The notes: generated from the letters alone by a model not told the origin. A DNA stretch of 64,000 bases from Rheinheimera soli (GCF_021290985.1 NZ_JAJOYU010000001.1:310001-374000), one strand, 5' to 3'. Shown: positions 35,204 to 44,171, numbered from the stretch's first letter. Translations and numbers: made by a program.

Positions 35204-37198
35204 ATGAAAACCCTTTGTTTTGGCTTTGTAGTCGCTTTGTTTGCTTTGCCAGCGCTGGCCACTCCGGCAAGCGCTCCGCAACAAATTGCCTTTTTACCTG
35301 ATGTGCATTTTCACGATGTGTATGCCAACTTCCCTGACGGTAGTTTTAAAGGCTTGCACAGCCAAACCACAGGCAAAGCAGCCACTATCCGCACTATGGC
35401 CGCTCAGCTGCAATCGACCCGGCTTTTTAACGAAAACTACTTTGCGTTGCGTGCAGCTTTAGATGATCTGGTGCGTCGTCATGTCAAACTGGTGGTATTA
35501 CCGGGTGATTTCAGCGACGACGGCCAGACTGCCCATATACGGGGTTTAAAACAGGTTCTGCAGCATTACAGCAGCACTCATGGCCTGAAGTTTTTACTGA
35601 CGCTTGGCAATCACGACCCGGTACGGCCTTACGCCCAAAGCGCAGGCAAACCCGACTACTTAGGCACTGACGGCAGGCCTCTGGCTATTTACAGCCCAGG
35701 CTCAGAACCTTGTACAGGCAAAGAGAAAAGCGTGGTTTGCACTGAAGAGGTAAAAGAGCTGGGGTATGCCGAGTTGATGACAGAGCTATCGGACTTTGGC
35801 TTTTATCCCAAAGCAGATGACCTGTATTGGGAAACACCGTTCAGCAACTACGATCAACGCAATTACAACTACAGCCAAGCTCTGGCTCAATCAGATTTAA
35901 CCAAACGTCAGTTTGAAATTTGTTTGCAAGGGGCTGGTGGCGCGTTTAAAAAACCAGAGTACAGCCACTGCCAGTTTATTGCTGATGCCAGTTATCTGGT
36001 GGAGCCTGTTCAAGGCCTCTGGTTGTTGGCCATAGATGCCAATGTGTACAAACCTAAAGCAAATTATCAGGGCAAAGGCCTGGAAGCTGCTGCTTTTGAA
36101 AGCTCAGGCAACGCAGGTTACAACGCTATGTTTGACTACAAGCCTGCAGTGATGCAATGGGTGAAACAGGTGGCAAAACGAGCCAAAGTTCAGGGCAAAA
36201 CACTCATCACTTTTAGCCATTATCCGATGATTGAGTTTTATCAGGGCCAGACAGAGCAGATAGCTACTTTGTTAGGTGAACAACGTGGTCAGTTATCACG
36301 CAGCCCACAGCAGCAAATTAGCCATCAATTAGCCGACCTGGGCGTGCAGCTGCATATTGGCGGTCATATGCATTTAAATAATACCGCTGTGGTGAAATCA
36401 GACAGCGGTAATAGCTTGGTCAATATTCAGGCCCCCTCTTTAGCCGCTTATGTGCCAGCCTATAAATTGCTGACGCTGACCAGCAAAGAGCAAATCAAGG
36501 TACAAACCATAGTGCTGGAGCAGGTGCCGGGTTTTGATCAGCTGTTTGAGCATTACCAAAAAGAATGGCAGCAGTTAAAGCAAGACAAACAGCCATTATG
36601 GGATGCCAGCATTTTGCAGTCGAAAAACTACCGTGACTTTGCCAGTGGCCATTTACGTGAGCTGACCCGCTTACGCTTTTTACCCAAGGACTGGCCGGAT
36701 GAACTGAGGCAGTTACTGCTGAGTTTAAATGGTGAACAAATGTTAGTGCTCTCACAGCTTGACAGCAGCGTCACACTGAAGGAGTTTTCGCCAGCTATGT
36801 TGCAGCAATTGAGCCAAAGCCCGGCATGGCAACAGGCCAGACAAAAAGCCACAACTAAAGCCGCCATAGCGGGTTTAAAGCTGGACGACTTCGCCCACTG
36901 GACAGGCTTTGATTTAGTGTTGGATTTTTACCGCTTACAAAATGCCGGTGAATTGGCTCTCCCTGATATTTCTGCGCAGCGCCTGCAGCACTATGGCTTT
37001 TTTACCGCGCTGCTGCAGCAAGCAGCTACAAAGCCACAAGCTCAAAACTGGCAAAACTGGACCCTGCCCCAGTACTGCCAAAGCAAATTTTCCGGTTTGT
37101 TTCAGATCATCCATGGCTTTTTACAAGGCCAGCCCAATGGTGATTTTATGCTGAATATACAAACAGGCGAATTAACTTCTCTGAGTGTGGCACCTTAG
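35204..37198 (+). CDS. Exported calcineurin-like metallophosphoesterase
   Basis: 664 residues with a signal peptide (MKTLCFGFVVALFALPALA). All five metal-binding blocks are visible: DVHFHD near residue 32, PGDFSDDG near 100, LGNHDP near 129, FSHYP near 342 and GGHMHLN near 387. The rest of the chain is a helical C-terminal extension of about 250 residues with no family I recognise. It follows the large TonB receptor on the same strand with AAGGA before its start; the pair suggests periplasmic dephosphorylation of an imported substrate. A hairpin containing its own stop codon ends the gene. Confidence 0.87.
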   Translation: MKTLCFGFVVALFALPALATPASAPQQIAFLPDVHFHDVYANFPDGSFKGLHSQTTGKAATIRTMAAQLQSTRLFNENYFALRAALDDLVRRHVKLVVLPGDFSDDGQTAHIRGLKQVLQHYSSTHGLKFLLTLGNHDPVRPYAQSAGKPDYLGTDGRPLAIYSPGSEPCTGKEKSVVCTEEVKELGYAELMTELSDFGFYPKADDLYWETPFSNYDQRNYNYSQALAQSDLTKRQFEICLQGAGGAFKKPEYSHCQFIADASYLVEPVQGLWLLAIDANVYKPKANYQGKGLEAAAFESSGNAGYNAMFDYKPAVMQWVKQVAKRAKVQGKTLITFSHYPMIEFYQGQTEQIATLLGEQRGQLSRSPQQQISHQLADLGVQLHIGGHMHLNNTAVVKSDSGNSLVNIQAPSLAAYVPAYKLLTLTSKEQIKVQTIVLEQVPGFDQLFEHYQKEWQQLKQDKQPLWDASILQSKNYRDFASGHLRELTRLRFLPKDWPDELRQLLLSLNGEQMLVLSQLDSSVTLKEFSPAMLQQLSQSPAWQQARQKATTKAAIAGLKLDDFAHWTGFDLVLDFYRLQNAGELALPDISAQRLQHYGFFTALLQQAATKPQAQNWQNWTLPQYCQSKFSGLFQIIHGFLQGQPNGDFMLNIQTGELTSLSVAP

Positions 37199-37210
37199 CG
37201 CCACACTCAG
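37181..37210. terminator. Strong hairpin around the phosphoesterase stop codon
   Basis: Arms CTGAGTGTGGC and GCCACACTCAG (11 bases) with the TAG stop in the 8-base loop. It lies between convergent genes and could slow transcription from either side, but no T-run follows. Confidence 0.6.
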
Positions 37211-37220
37211 GTGCCTGAGA

Positions 37221-37661
37221 TCATCGCGGCAATTGTTCCAGATGACTCAGCTGGTCTTTTAACCTTTTGATCTCGCTGCTGGTTTCTTCCAGCTTTTTAC
37301 GGTATTTCAACACTTTATCCTTTTTGCCATCCTGCTCTGCTTGCTGCAGATCGGCCTGGTACTTCACCAAATCTTTATTCGCATCAGCAAGCTTTTCAGT
37401 TAAATCATCTTTTAATTTATTTTCACTGCAGTTGGTTCTGGCGTTATCCAGAGCCATTTGCAAACCGGCAACCTGATCATTGTCACCTGTTTGTTTAGCC
37501 AGATTAAGCTGAATTTCCATCTCACAGAACTTCAGTTCACAGCCTTTTAAGCTGCTGCAACTGGCCTGTGATTGAGCAACAACAGGACTAACGGCGATTA
37601 GAGCGGCCAGATACAAAGGTACAAAAAGCTGACGTGGAGAAATAGTTGGGTTAAGCGTCAT
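37221..37661 (-). CDS. DUF1090 periplasmic coiled-coil protein
   Basis: 146 residues from the ATG at 37661, with GAAGGAAA upstream. It has a signal peptide (LYLAALIAVSPVVAQSQA), a Cys-rich start (CSSLKGCELKFCEME) and a long charged coiled coil with heptads (LTEKLADANKDLVKYQADLQ), matching DUF1090 (YqjC-type) proteins. The family is periplasmic and of unknown function. It is convergent with the phosphoesterase gene. Confidence 0.82.
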   Translation of the reverse strand: MTLNPTISPRQLFVPLYLAALIAVSPVVAQSQASCSSLKGCELKFCEMEIQLNLAKQTGDNDQVAGLQMALDNARTNCSENKLKDDLTEKLADANKDLVKYQADLQQAEQDGKKDKVLKYRKKLEETSSEIKRLKDQLSHLEQLPR

Positions 37662-37781
37662 TTCAGTTTCCTTCTTCAAGACGGTTTAGTGCAACAGAAT
37701 GTCACAGTACCTTTAAAGCTAGCAGTCCATGCTGAACTCAAACTTAAGCTCTGCTATCTGTTTTTCGTCTGTAACTTCTTG

Positions 37782-38018
37782 CTACAACCCCTGAGCTGAA
37801 CGTTGAATCGCTGCTTCAATAGCAGCTAAAGCCTGTGGGCTGTTTTTCCAGCAGCTGGTTCTGAGCATAGAGGCCACACGTTCAGCGATTTCGGCAGCGC
37901 TGTGGCTGGCCAGTTTTTCAAAAGAATCCAGGCCAATTTGCTCAAAGCGTTGGATCACTGTGGGGCCTACGCCTTTCAACTGCAATAAAGCGGTTTTTTC
38001 CTGCTCAGTAAAAGCCAC
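37782..38018 (-). CDS. Small helix-hairpin-helix DNA-binding-like protein
   Basis: 78 residues from GTG 38018, which has a near-perfect GGAGG Shine-Dalgarno five bases upstream; the longer open frame to 38102 lacks one. The segment LLQLKGVGPTVIQRFEQIGLDSFEKLA is a helix-hairpin-helix with the GVG turn, as in many nucleic-acid-binding proteins and in the small Cdd1-like group. It is too small to be an enzyme. Its neighbours give no functional clue. I would call it a stand-alone HhH protein. Confidence 0.72.
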   Translation of the reverse strand: MAFTEQEKTALLQLKGVGPTVIQRFEQIGLDSFEKLASHSAAEIAERVASMLRTSCWKNSPQALAAIEAAIQRSAQGL

Positions 38019-38114
38019 TTGAGCCTCCGTGCTGATGTTTTTTGTTAACTGCGTTATAACATGCAAGGACAACAACTGTGAAATACAACGACGCGAAAAC
38101 AACCCAAGACAAGC

Positions 38115-38142
38115 AATGTGCTGCAGTCAGCTGCAGCACATT
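38115..38142. repeat. Perfect 12-bp stem between the HhH and NLP genes
   Basis: Arms AATGTGCTGCAG and CTGCAGCACATT around a 4-base loop, 16 bases after the NLP stop on the minus strand. No T-run follows, so it is a stable 3' hairpin rather than a textbook terminator. Confidence 0.65.
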
Positions 38143-38157
38143 GAAAAAAATGGATGC

Positions 38158-39114
38158 TTAGTAGCGGTCTTTAATATCCTGATAAATACTAGGGTAGTTT
38201 GCCTGTAACTCTTTGGCTTTGGTGGCGGCTATATCATCCCAGTTAAACCAAGTGTTAGCCCACAAGACATCAGAGCGCGGCACATTGTTGTTCGCTTGCT
38301 CCATGATCAGCGCATCATTACGGGTTTTAAAGCTGGCTGAACCAAAGTTCGATTGCTCCAGCGCGATGCGGTATTGCGTATTGCGGTCATGGCGGGTGCG
38401 CTCATTCGAGTCCCACACAGCTACAGCACGGTAATGGCTAATAATATTAGGTGCATAAAACTCGCCCCAGTTGCCCAGAAACTCCACATTGGCTTTGTCA
38501 GTTGCATTGGCAAAACGAAAGGCATGAGTTCGGATGCCGTGTTTGTGATACACCACCAACGGATGACCATTGTGTTGCTCTAAGGTGCTCATAGCTCGGG
38601 TATCAAAGTTACCATGGGCACTGGTGGATACATGGCTGACAAATTCTTGATTATGGCCTTTCAGAGTCCAGACAATCACAGTCTCAACATCATGACGATG
38701 ACCGCCTAAAAAGGTTAAATGCACCGCCTGATCTTTCTCAAAATACAATTCATAAAAATGTGCACAACGCTCCCAGCCGTCCGTCCCTTGCTGGCATAAC
38801 TGTCTGTGGATGGTATTGGCCGTATTACCCCAGCCCGCATCACGGCAGCCACCATAATAACTGGACGTTGCAGCTAAACCTGGGTTCTGGCGTAAGGATT
38901 CATAACGATGAAATGGCGTGCCCGGATAACAGCCATCCGAATCAAAATCAAAAGTGGGATGAAATTTTCTAACCTGACCTTCGTTATAGGCGGTAATGGC
39001 CGTATCCCAGCTTGGAAATTCATCCGCACTGGCAGTATTGAGGTGAAACAAGGCCAAAAAAACTAAACAGCTTTTTACTGTCATTAAGGTTGTTAATTTG
39101 AATGTACTGAACAC
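38158..39114 (-). CDS. NLP-family secreted protein (NPP1, necrosis- and ethylene-inducing-like)
   Basis: 318 residues from GTG 39114, which has GGAGGT seven bases upstream; signal peptide follows (SCLVFLALFHLNTASA). The signature heptapeptide region reads GGHRHDVETVIVW, against the canonical GHRHDWE, so the His, Asp and Glu that bind the divalent metal in plant-toxic NLPs are kept but Trp is Val. The upstream strand ELYFEKDQAVHLTF corresponds to the WYFPKD block with its metal Asp. Two Cys pairs are visible early (DGCYPG, GGCRDAG and QLCQQ). NLPs bind sphingolipid GIPCs in plant membranes; many microbial NLPs are non-toxic. Monocistronic, with its own hairpin. Confidence 0.85.
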   Translation of the reverse strand: MFSTFKLTTLMTVKSCLVFLALFHLNTASADEFPSWDTAITAYNEGQVRKFHPTFDFDSDGCYPGTPFHRYESLRQNPGLAATSSYYGGCRDAGWGNTANTIHRQLCQQGTDGWERCAHFYELYFEKDQAVHLTFLGGHRHDVETVIVWTLKGHNQEFVSHVSTSAHGNFDTRAMSTLEQHNGHPLVVYHKHGIRTHAFRFANATDKANVEFLGNWGEFYAPNIISHYRAVAVWDSNERTRHDRNTQYRIALEQSNFGSASFKTRNDALIMEQANNNVPRSDVLWANTWFNWDDIAATKAKELQANYPSIYQDIKDRY

Positions 39115-39259
39115 GAGTTGGACCTCCGATTGATGATTGTTGTTTTGTCCCAACTTCGCTTTCCAGATTAAAAGCGAAATTAGAAACAACAGTCTAAGGT
39201 CCGGTAAATGACAGCATGAAGTCATCATGAAAATTTAATGCTGTTGTCAGCTATAGCTT

Positions 39260-39286
39260 AAAAAAAATCCGGCATAGCAGCCGGAT
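39260..39286 (-). terminator. Terminator of the yggL gene
   Basis: Minus strand: ATCCGGC and GCCGGAT arms, 6-base loop, then a run of eight T. It lies about 35 bases after the stop. Confidence 0.85.
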
Positions 39287-39319
39287 CCTGATGGTAAAAC
39301 TCGGAAAAAATTTTATCTG

Positions 39320-39658
39320 TTAAAAACTTACGCCATAGTTCGCATCGACCAACTCACTAACCTTTAATTGGTCAACAGAAGGCAGAGCTTTAAACCATGC
39401 GGTGATCACAGAGATATCTTCCTGTGTGGCAGAACCATAACGGTGTGCAGACCAGATAAAGGCTTCAAACTGAGTTTTATCGCCACCGCCGGCCATCACC
39501 AGATCACGGCTTTCAATCACAGTAATAAATTGGTCCAGCAATTTGCTGAAATCCTGATCAGACTCCAGGCCTAATGAACAGGACAACATAAAACCGTATT
39601 CAGTAAATTCGCCCAAATAGAGCTTTTTCTGTAAACGACGGCTTTTAGGTTTAGACAT
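39320..39658 (-). CDS. yggL: YggL-family (DUF469) 50S ribosome-associated protein
   Basis: 112 residues from ATG 39658, preceded by AAGGAGAT. The start KSRRLQKKLYLGEFTEYGF is the family signature, and a helical C-terminal part ends in LKVSELVDANYG. YggL binds the large ribosomal subunit; its role is poorly defined. Usually it lies beside mutY/trmB; that context is absent here. Own terminator. Confidence 0.85.
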   Translation of the reverse strand: MSKPKSRRLQKKLYLGEFTEYGFMLSCSLGLESDQDFSKLLDQFITVIESRDLVMAGGGDKTQFEAFIWSAHRYGSATQEDISVITAWFKALPSVDQLKVSELVDANYGVSF

Positions 39659-39877
39659 GGGATCTCCTTGGTGCACTGGCCGGAAATTCAGCCAACAGCA
39701 GAATAAAAGTGCTATAGGGTCTCGTTATTCCCCCCTGCTTGGCAAGTGTTTTTTAGGATCAAGGCTGTATTTCCGCAAAATCCAGAGCCTGGTTGCTCTG
39801 AACTGCTCAAACTGACTTCGCAAAAACACCGAACTGATATATGATGCGCGGCCGAAAAATTGAGCACTAAATCCTCT

Positions 39878-40624
39878 ATGCACTCATCTAATGCTTTGTA
39901 TACAGACTTGTCCGGTTATTACGACCTGATGTGTGCTGATATCGACTATCAGGCGCAAAGCCAGAGTGCGCGCAGGTTGCATCAGTTTTTTGGTACTGAA
40001 GGCAAAACACATCTGGATTTAGCTTGTGGTACAGGGCCACATATCCGTCATTTTCTGGACGCTGGTTACCAAAGCAGCGGCTTGGATTTAAACCAGCCTA
40101 TGCTGGATAAAGCGCAGCAACGTTGCCCTGAAGCCCGCTTTATACTGCAGAATATGTGTGATTTTCAACTGGAACATCCTGTGGACCTGGTCACCTGTTT
40201 TTTATACTCCATCCATTACAGCGCCAGCATAAAAAACCTGAAAGCCTGCATCGCCAGTGTATTTAGTGCGTTAAAACCTGGTGGCGTATTTTGTTTTAAT
40301 TCAGTGGATAAAGACAAAATCGACAACAGCTCTTACGTACGACACAGCGCGGTTCTTAACAACAGTCATTTTGTATTTGAATCCGGCTGGAATTACAGTG
40401 GTACCGGCGAGCAGCAGTCGCTGAACCTGAGCATAGAAAAAACCACGGCTGATTTGAAGCATCTCTGGCAAGACCAGCACCCTATGGTTGCCATCAGTTT
40501 TGCTGAACTGGAACAACTGCTTTGCCCTTATTTTGAAGTGCATGTGCTTGAGCATAACTACGAAAAAATCGCAGCTTGGGACAAGCACTCAGGTAATGCG
40601 CTTTTTGTTTGTATCAAGCGTTAA
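39878..40624 (+). CDS. Class I SAM-dependent methyltransferase
   Basis: 248 residues from ATG 39878 (TTG at 39860 is also in frame; neither has a clear Shine-Dalgarno). The Rossmann motif I is THLDLACGTGPHIRHFL, motif II is the acidic LDLN, and CDFQLEHPVDLVTCFLYSIHY carries the motif IV region, as in UbiE/BioC-like small-molecule methyltransferases. The N-terminal YTDLSGYYDLMCADIDY is common in this group. Substrate cannot be told. It is convergent with the DUF1304 gene with eight bases between stops. Confidence 0.83.
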   Translation: MHSSNALYTDLSGYYDLMCADIDYQAQSQSARRLHQFFGTEGKTHLDLACGTGPHIRHFLDAGYQSSGLDLNQPMLDKAQQRCPEARFILQNMCDFQLEHPVDLVTCFLYSIHYSASIKNLKACIASVFSALKPGGVFCFNSVDKDKIDNSSYVRHSAVLNNSHFVFESGWNYSGTGEQQSLNLSIEKTTADLKHLWQDQHPMVAISFAELEQLLCPYFEVHVLEHNYEKIAAWDKHSGNALFVCIKR

Positions 40625-40632
40625 CAAGCCTT

Positions 40633-41010
40633 TTAATTCAAGGATAAAAACAACAAAACTAAGGCAACAGCTGCTGGCATAGCCTGAATATAGAAGATTT
40701 TCTTACTGACCGTCATAGCGCCATACAAACCAGCTATCAGCACACAAAGCAGAAAAAATACTTTAAATTCCAGCCCTGCATCGCCCTGATGCACTATGCC
40801 CTGTAACAAGCCCCAGAATAAACCAGCGGCCAGAAAGCCATTGTATAAGCCCTGATTGGCCGCCAGTACTTTGGTATCAGCCGCTTTTTGTGGCGTCAGG
40901 CCAAAAGCTTTCATGCCTTTAGGTTTGTCCCATAAAAACATTTCCAGCACCAGAAAATACAAGTGCAGTAATGCCACCAGAAATATCACCAGGTTTGTGA
41001 TCAACGCCAT
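40633..41010 (-). CDS. DUF1304 family membrane protein
   Basis: 125 residues with four membrane helices. The start VALLHLYFLVLEMFLWDKPKG and the central VLAANQGLYNGFLAAGL are the DUF1304 signatures. Small integral membrane protein of unknown role, sometimes associated with stress. It is transcribed alone. Confidence 0.85.
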   Translation of the reverse strand: MALITNLVIFLVALLHLYFLVLEMFLWDKPKGMKAFGLTPQKAADTKVLAANQGLYNGFLAAGLFWGLLQGIVHQGDAGLEFKVFFLLCVLIAGLYGAMTVSKKIFYIQAMPAAVALVLLFLSLN

Positions 41011-41196
41011 CTCTTTTTCCTTATGATCAGCGGAATAAATACCATCTTACCTAAGCAGCTTAGCTGTAAAGCAAGGATTTTTCTGCTGCTGAAGGTTAAC
41101 TACAAAAGTAAAAACGAAAGGTCAGTTTTATCCAATACAGCAAGGGTGAGAAGGCCCATAGTCGACGCCTGACTGAGTTACTACAGGAGTACCACT

Positions 41197-41787
41197 ATGA
41201 CCTTATCCCTTATTATGTCTATGGCGTTGTTTGCCTTTGCTGCTTCATTTTCACCTGGCCCAGTTAATCTGGTATCGGTGAGTCATGGTGCTCGTTATGG
41301 AGTGGCGAAAGGCCTGAGTTTTATCACAGGTGCAACCCTGGGTTTTATCCTGTTGTTTTTAACTATTGGCTTTGGTTTACATCATGTGCTGGCTGCATTG
41401 CCTTTACTTACACTGCTTCTGCAGTGGCTGGGGATCGCTTTTTTGCTCTATCTTAGCTACCAGTTATTCTGTGACAGCGGAGAGCTGACTAATAACCCGG
41501 AAGCTAAAGCGCCTGATTTTATCACCGGTGCTTTAATGCAATGGCTGAATCCCAAAGCCTGGCTGGCATCTTTGTCCGGTATTGCCGCTTATATTCCAGA
41601 AGCAAGTACTGAACAACTACTGCTGTTTGCCGGTCTTTATTTGCCTATTTGCTGGCTATCGCTGGGGGCATGGCTTTGGGCTGGTATTGTGCTGCGTCAG
41701 TATTTACAGAGCCCACGACGCATGCGACTACTGAATAAATCTCTGGCGTTGTTACTTGCAGCGAGCTGCATCTTGATCTTGCTCTGA
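41197..41787 (+). CDS. LysE-family amino-acid exporter
   Basis: 196 residues, six hydrophobic helices; ASFSPGPVNLVSVSHGARYGV is the N-terminal signature of the LysE/RhtB exporters, and GALMQWLNPKAWLASLSG is the second conserved motif. It exports amino acids or analogues across the inner membrane. Its last 36 bases overlap the 3' end of a convergent AraC-type regulator gene, a common pairing in which the regulator controls the exporter. The start has GGAGT upstream. Confidence 0.87.
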   Translation: MTLSLIMSMALFAFAASFSPGPVNLVSVSHGARYGVAKGLSFITGATLGFILLFLTIGFGLHHVLAALPLLTLLLQWLGIAFLLYLSYQLFCDSGELTNNPEAKAPDFITGALMQWLNPKAWLASLSGIAAYIPEASTEQLLLFAGLYLPICWLSLGAWLWAGIVLRQYLQSPRRMRLLNKSLALLLAASCILILL

Positions 41788-42612
41788 CACAGAACGGCGG
41801 TACTGATCCGGTGTCGCCGCTACTCTTTGTTTAAATACCCGCTGAAAGTGGGATTGATCACTAAAACCTGTAGTCAGAGCTACTGCAGAAATGGCCTCAC
41901 CTTGTTTTAACGCCTGCTGCCCCAATTGCACCCGGCGGTTTAACCGGTAAGCATGAGGCGTCATATGAAAAAGACGCTTAAATGAGCGAACCAGATAACC
42001 TGAACTGTAACCAAATTCTGCACTGATGCTGTCGATAGCTCTGTCTTCATTGCAGTGTTCATTCAGATAAGCGGCCACCTGATACAAAGGGTTAGTTGGC
42101 AACAGATCATCTGTTGCCAGGTTGTGTTTATCCAGTTGTAAAAACAATTCGATCAGATAGGTCTTTAACCTCTGCTCTTTCTCATCAACCTTGTGCCGGG
42201 GTGACATCAAATACCCGGCCATGCCAACAAAACCGTCAAACAACGAGGTTTCACGGAGCGTATCACTTTGAGTGTCACACCAAAGATCCTGGGCTCTGAC
42301 GCCTGTCTGCAGTAAAAGATCAGCTAACCAGTCTTTGTCCAAATGCATCATGTAATAAGCCCAGGGCGAGCCCTGGCGAGGGTTGCAGGCATGCACCTGA
42401 TCCGGGTTCATCACCACCAAAGCACCCTGCTCCACATAATGCAGCTTGTCAGCACAAAGAAACTCACTTTGTCCAGCCAGAATAGCCCCCACAGACCACT
42501 GCTGATGTGAATGCGGTGCATAAGTGACTTTGCGCCCATCCACTACCAAACGTAACTCCACATAAGGTAAGCTGCTGTGACGCCAGAATAATGGGTAAGT
42601 TGAGGGAGTCAT
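41752..42612 (-). CDS. AraC-family regulator with cupin sensor domain
   Basis: 286 residues: N-terminal AraC-type cupin domain (PHSHQQWSVGAILAGQSEF, then VVMNPDQVHACNP) and a C-terminal pair of HTH motifs (IDSISAEFGYSSGYLVRSFK and ISAVALTTGFSDQSHFQRVF, from about residue 185). The gene is convergent with and overlaps the LysE exporter by 36 bases. A role in controlling the exporter in response to a small molecule is likely by analogy but inferred. Confidence 0.85.
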   Translation of the reverse strand: MTPSTYPLFWRHSSLPYVELRLVVDGRKVTYAPHSHQQWSVGAILAGQSEFLCADKLHYVEQGALVVMNPDQVHACNPRQGSPWAYYMMHLDKDWLADLLLQTGVRAQDLWCDTQSDTLRETSLFDGFVGMAGYLMSPRHKVDEKEQRLKTYLIELFLQLDKHNLATDDLLPTNPLYQVAAYLNEHCNEDRAIDSISAEFGYSSGYLVRSFKRLFHMTPHAYRLNRRVQLGQQALKQGEAISAVALTTGFSDQSHFQRVFKQRVAATPDQYRRSVSEQDQDAARCK

Positions 42613-42642
42613 TTATCTGTCCGCCTGTCCTTTTTGCATTGG

Positions 42643-43413
42643 CTAATCTGAGGAACCAGGCTCTGGTCTGATACCTGACAGCAAGTGCTGATAAACTCCG
42701 GATTTTTTAAGCTGCTTTATACCAGCATCCAAAGCTTTAGCCCTTTTGATACTCTGGGGATTATCTTTGCTAAAAGCCAGATAAATTTCGCTGCTGTAGT
42801 TCAGCTGACCACGTTGAATATTCTGCGCTTTAATGCCTTCGTGTTGCAGGTAATAACGCAATACATCATCAAAAAATATCGCCAGATCCAGCTTATTGCT
42901 ATTTAACAAACCAATAAGCTGAGCATGAGTTGACACCTGAACCAGCTTAAACCTGTGTTTATGCTGCTCAAATAAATCACCGTATTCATAACTCAAAATA
43001 ACACCTACTACAGCTCCATCCGGAATTTGCGCTACCGAAGCATAAGGTTTTGACCGGAGGTAATAATAGAATGAAGAATCGGCACTAAATAATGGTGTTT
43101 TATGCAGGGTAAATTCCTGTTCTGTGTTTTGCTGACGCGTAACATTCCAACACGCATCTGTTTTGCCCTGGCGGGTGAAATACAAAGCCCGGGCATAAGG
43201 CACAACGACAGTGGTGATTTGATAACCCTGAGTGGCAAAAGCTGCTTTGACCAGCTGCTCGGACAAACCTTGCCCCTTGTGATCAGAAAATGGCGGCCAG
43301 TTATCCTCAGCCGCAATGTGAATAAGCATGGCAGAGTCTGTGGGGGCGACATCATCCTGACTTACCGCTGATACAGGCCATATCAATAGCCAGAGATACA
43401 GATACAATCGCAA
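42643..43413 (-). CDS. Orphan family 3 solute-binding protein
   Basis: 256 residues with signal peptide (YLYLWLLIWPVSAVSQ). The segments AAEDNWPPFSDHKGQGLSEQLV and VVPYARALYFTRQGKTDACW are typical of family 3 binding proteins, with Cys in the ACW position common in this orphan subgroup. It lies 30 bases upstream of the AraC regulator gene on the same strand and could be co-transcribed with it. It is the third binding protein of this type in the window without a transporter. Confidence 0.68.
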   Translation of the reverse strand: MRLYLYLWLLIWPVSAVSQDDVAPTDSAMLIHIAAEDNWPPFSDHKGQGLSEQLVKAAFATQGYQITTVVVPYARALYFTRQGKTDACWNVTRQQNTEQEFTLHKTPLFSADSSFYYYLRSKPYASVAQIPDGAVVGVILSYEYGDLFEQHKHRFKLVQVSTHAQLIGLLNSNKLDLAIFFDDVLRYYLQHEGIKAQNIQRGQLNYSSEIYLAFSKDNPQSIKRAKALDAGIKQLKKSGVYQHLLSGIRPEPGSSD

Positions 43414-43652
43414 ATGACAAACTCAGTTTAACCTTGATGCTCTAAAGATAAACCAGATCAAAACAAGCCACCAGTTGCAGGCTTAATCTAAAACAACAGG
43501 ACTTCCATTAGTGCCTTCTGTTGTAAAAAATTTAAACAAAATAAAGGGAATATCACCTGTGCTACACTGAATCGCGAACAGGGTATTGCATCGCATGATC
43601 ACCAGAACCAAGCTATCGAATACTCAACTGTCAGCACTTATCAAGGATATCT

Positions 43653-43946
43653 ATGCAATTCATCAAACGCGCCGCCATCAAATATAAAAACCTGCTGCTG
43701 TTTATTGTTGTTGCCGGTATTTTAGCCGGATGTGCAACCCAGCCCATGGCAGGCCAAAGCGAATCAGACCCTATGAGTTTTGTCATGGGACTTATCCACG
43801 GCTTCTGTATAGTTTTCAGCTTAATCGGCAGCTATTTTACCGACGTTCGTATCTATGCTTTTCCCAATTCAGGAGGCTGGTACGATATTGGTTTTGTCAT
43901 AGGTGCCGCCATGTTTTTAGGGGGCGGTGGAGCCAGCGCCAGATAG
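43653..43946 (+). CDS. Small lipoprotein of unknown function
   Basis: 97 residues. Signal peptide of type II with lipobox LAGC (VVAGILAGCATQP, Cys near residue 27). The rest has one hydrophobic helix (IHGFCIVFSLIGSYF), a polar loop FPNSGGWYDIGF and a glycine-rich end. I do not recognise a family. AAGGAT precedes the ATG. Standing alone, 225 bases before the amidohydrolase gene. Confidence 0.6.
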   Translation: MQFIKRAAIKYKNLLLFIVVAGILAGCATQPMAGQSESDPMSFVMGLIHGFCIVFSLIGSYFTDVRIYAFPNSGGWYDIGFVIGAAMFLGGGGASAR

Positions 43947-44171
43947 TTTGTTCTCAAAGCACAGCATTCAACCAAAGGATAGATAAACAAAACCTGGTCT
44001 GCAGTGGTGTTGTGCCTTTCATTTTGTTCTAAAACGACTTTCAGCTTTAAAAACCAAACTGGCTGCCTATTTGTCGCTTCGCCAAGTGGGTTAAACCTAT
44101 TCAGTTGCAGCCTGTTCCGTAGCTTGCCATAGTGTTTTCAGGTATACACAAAATAAAAACTAAGGAAACCT

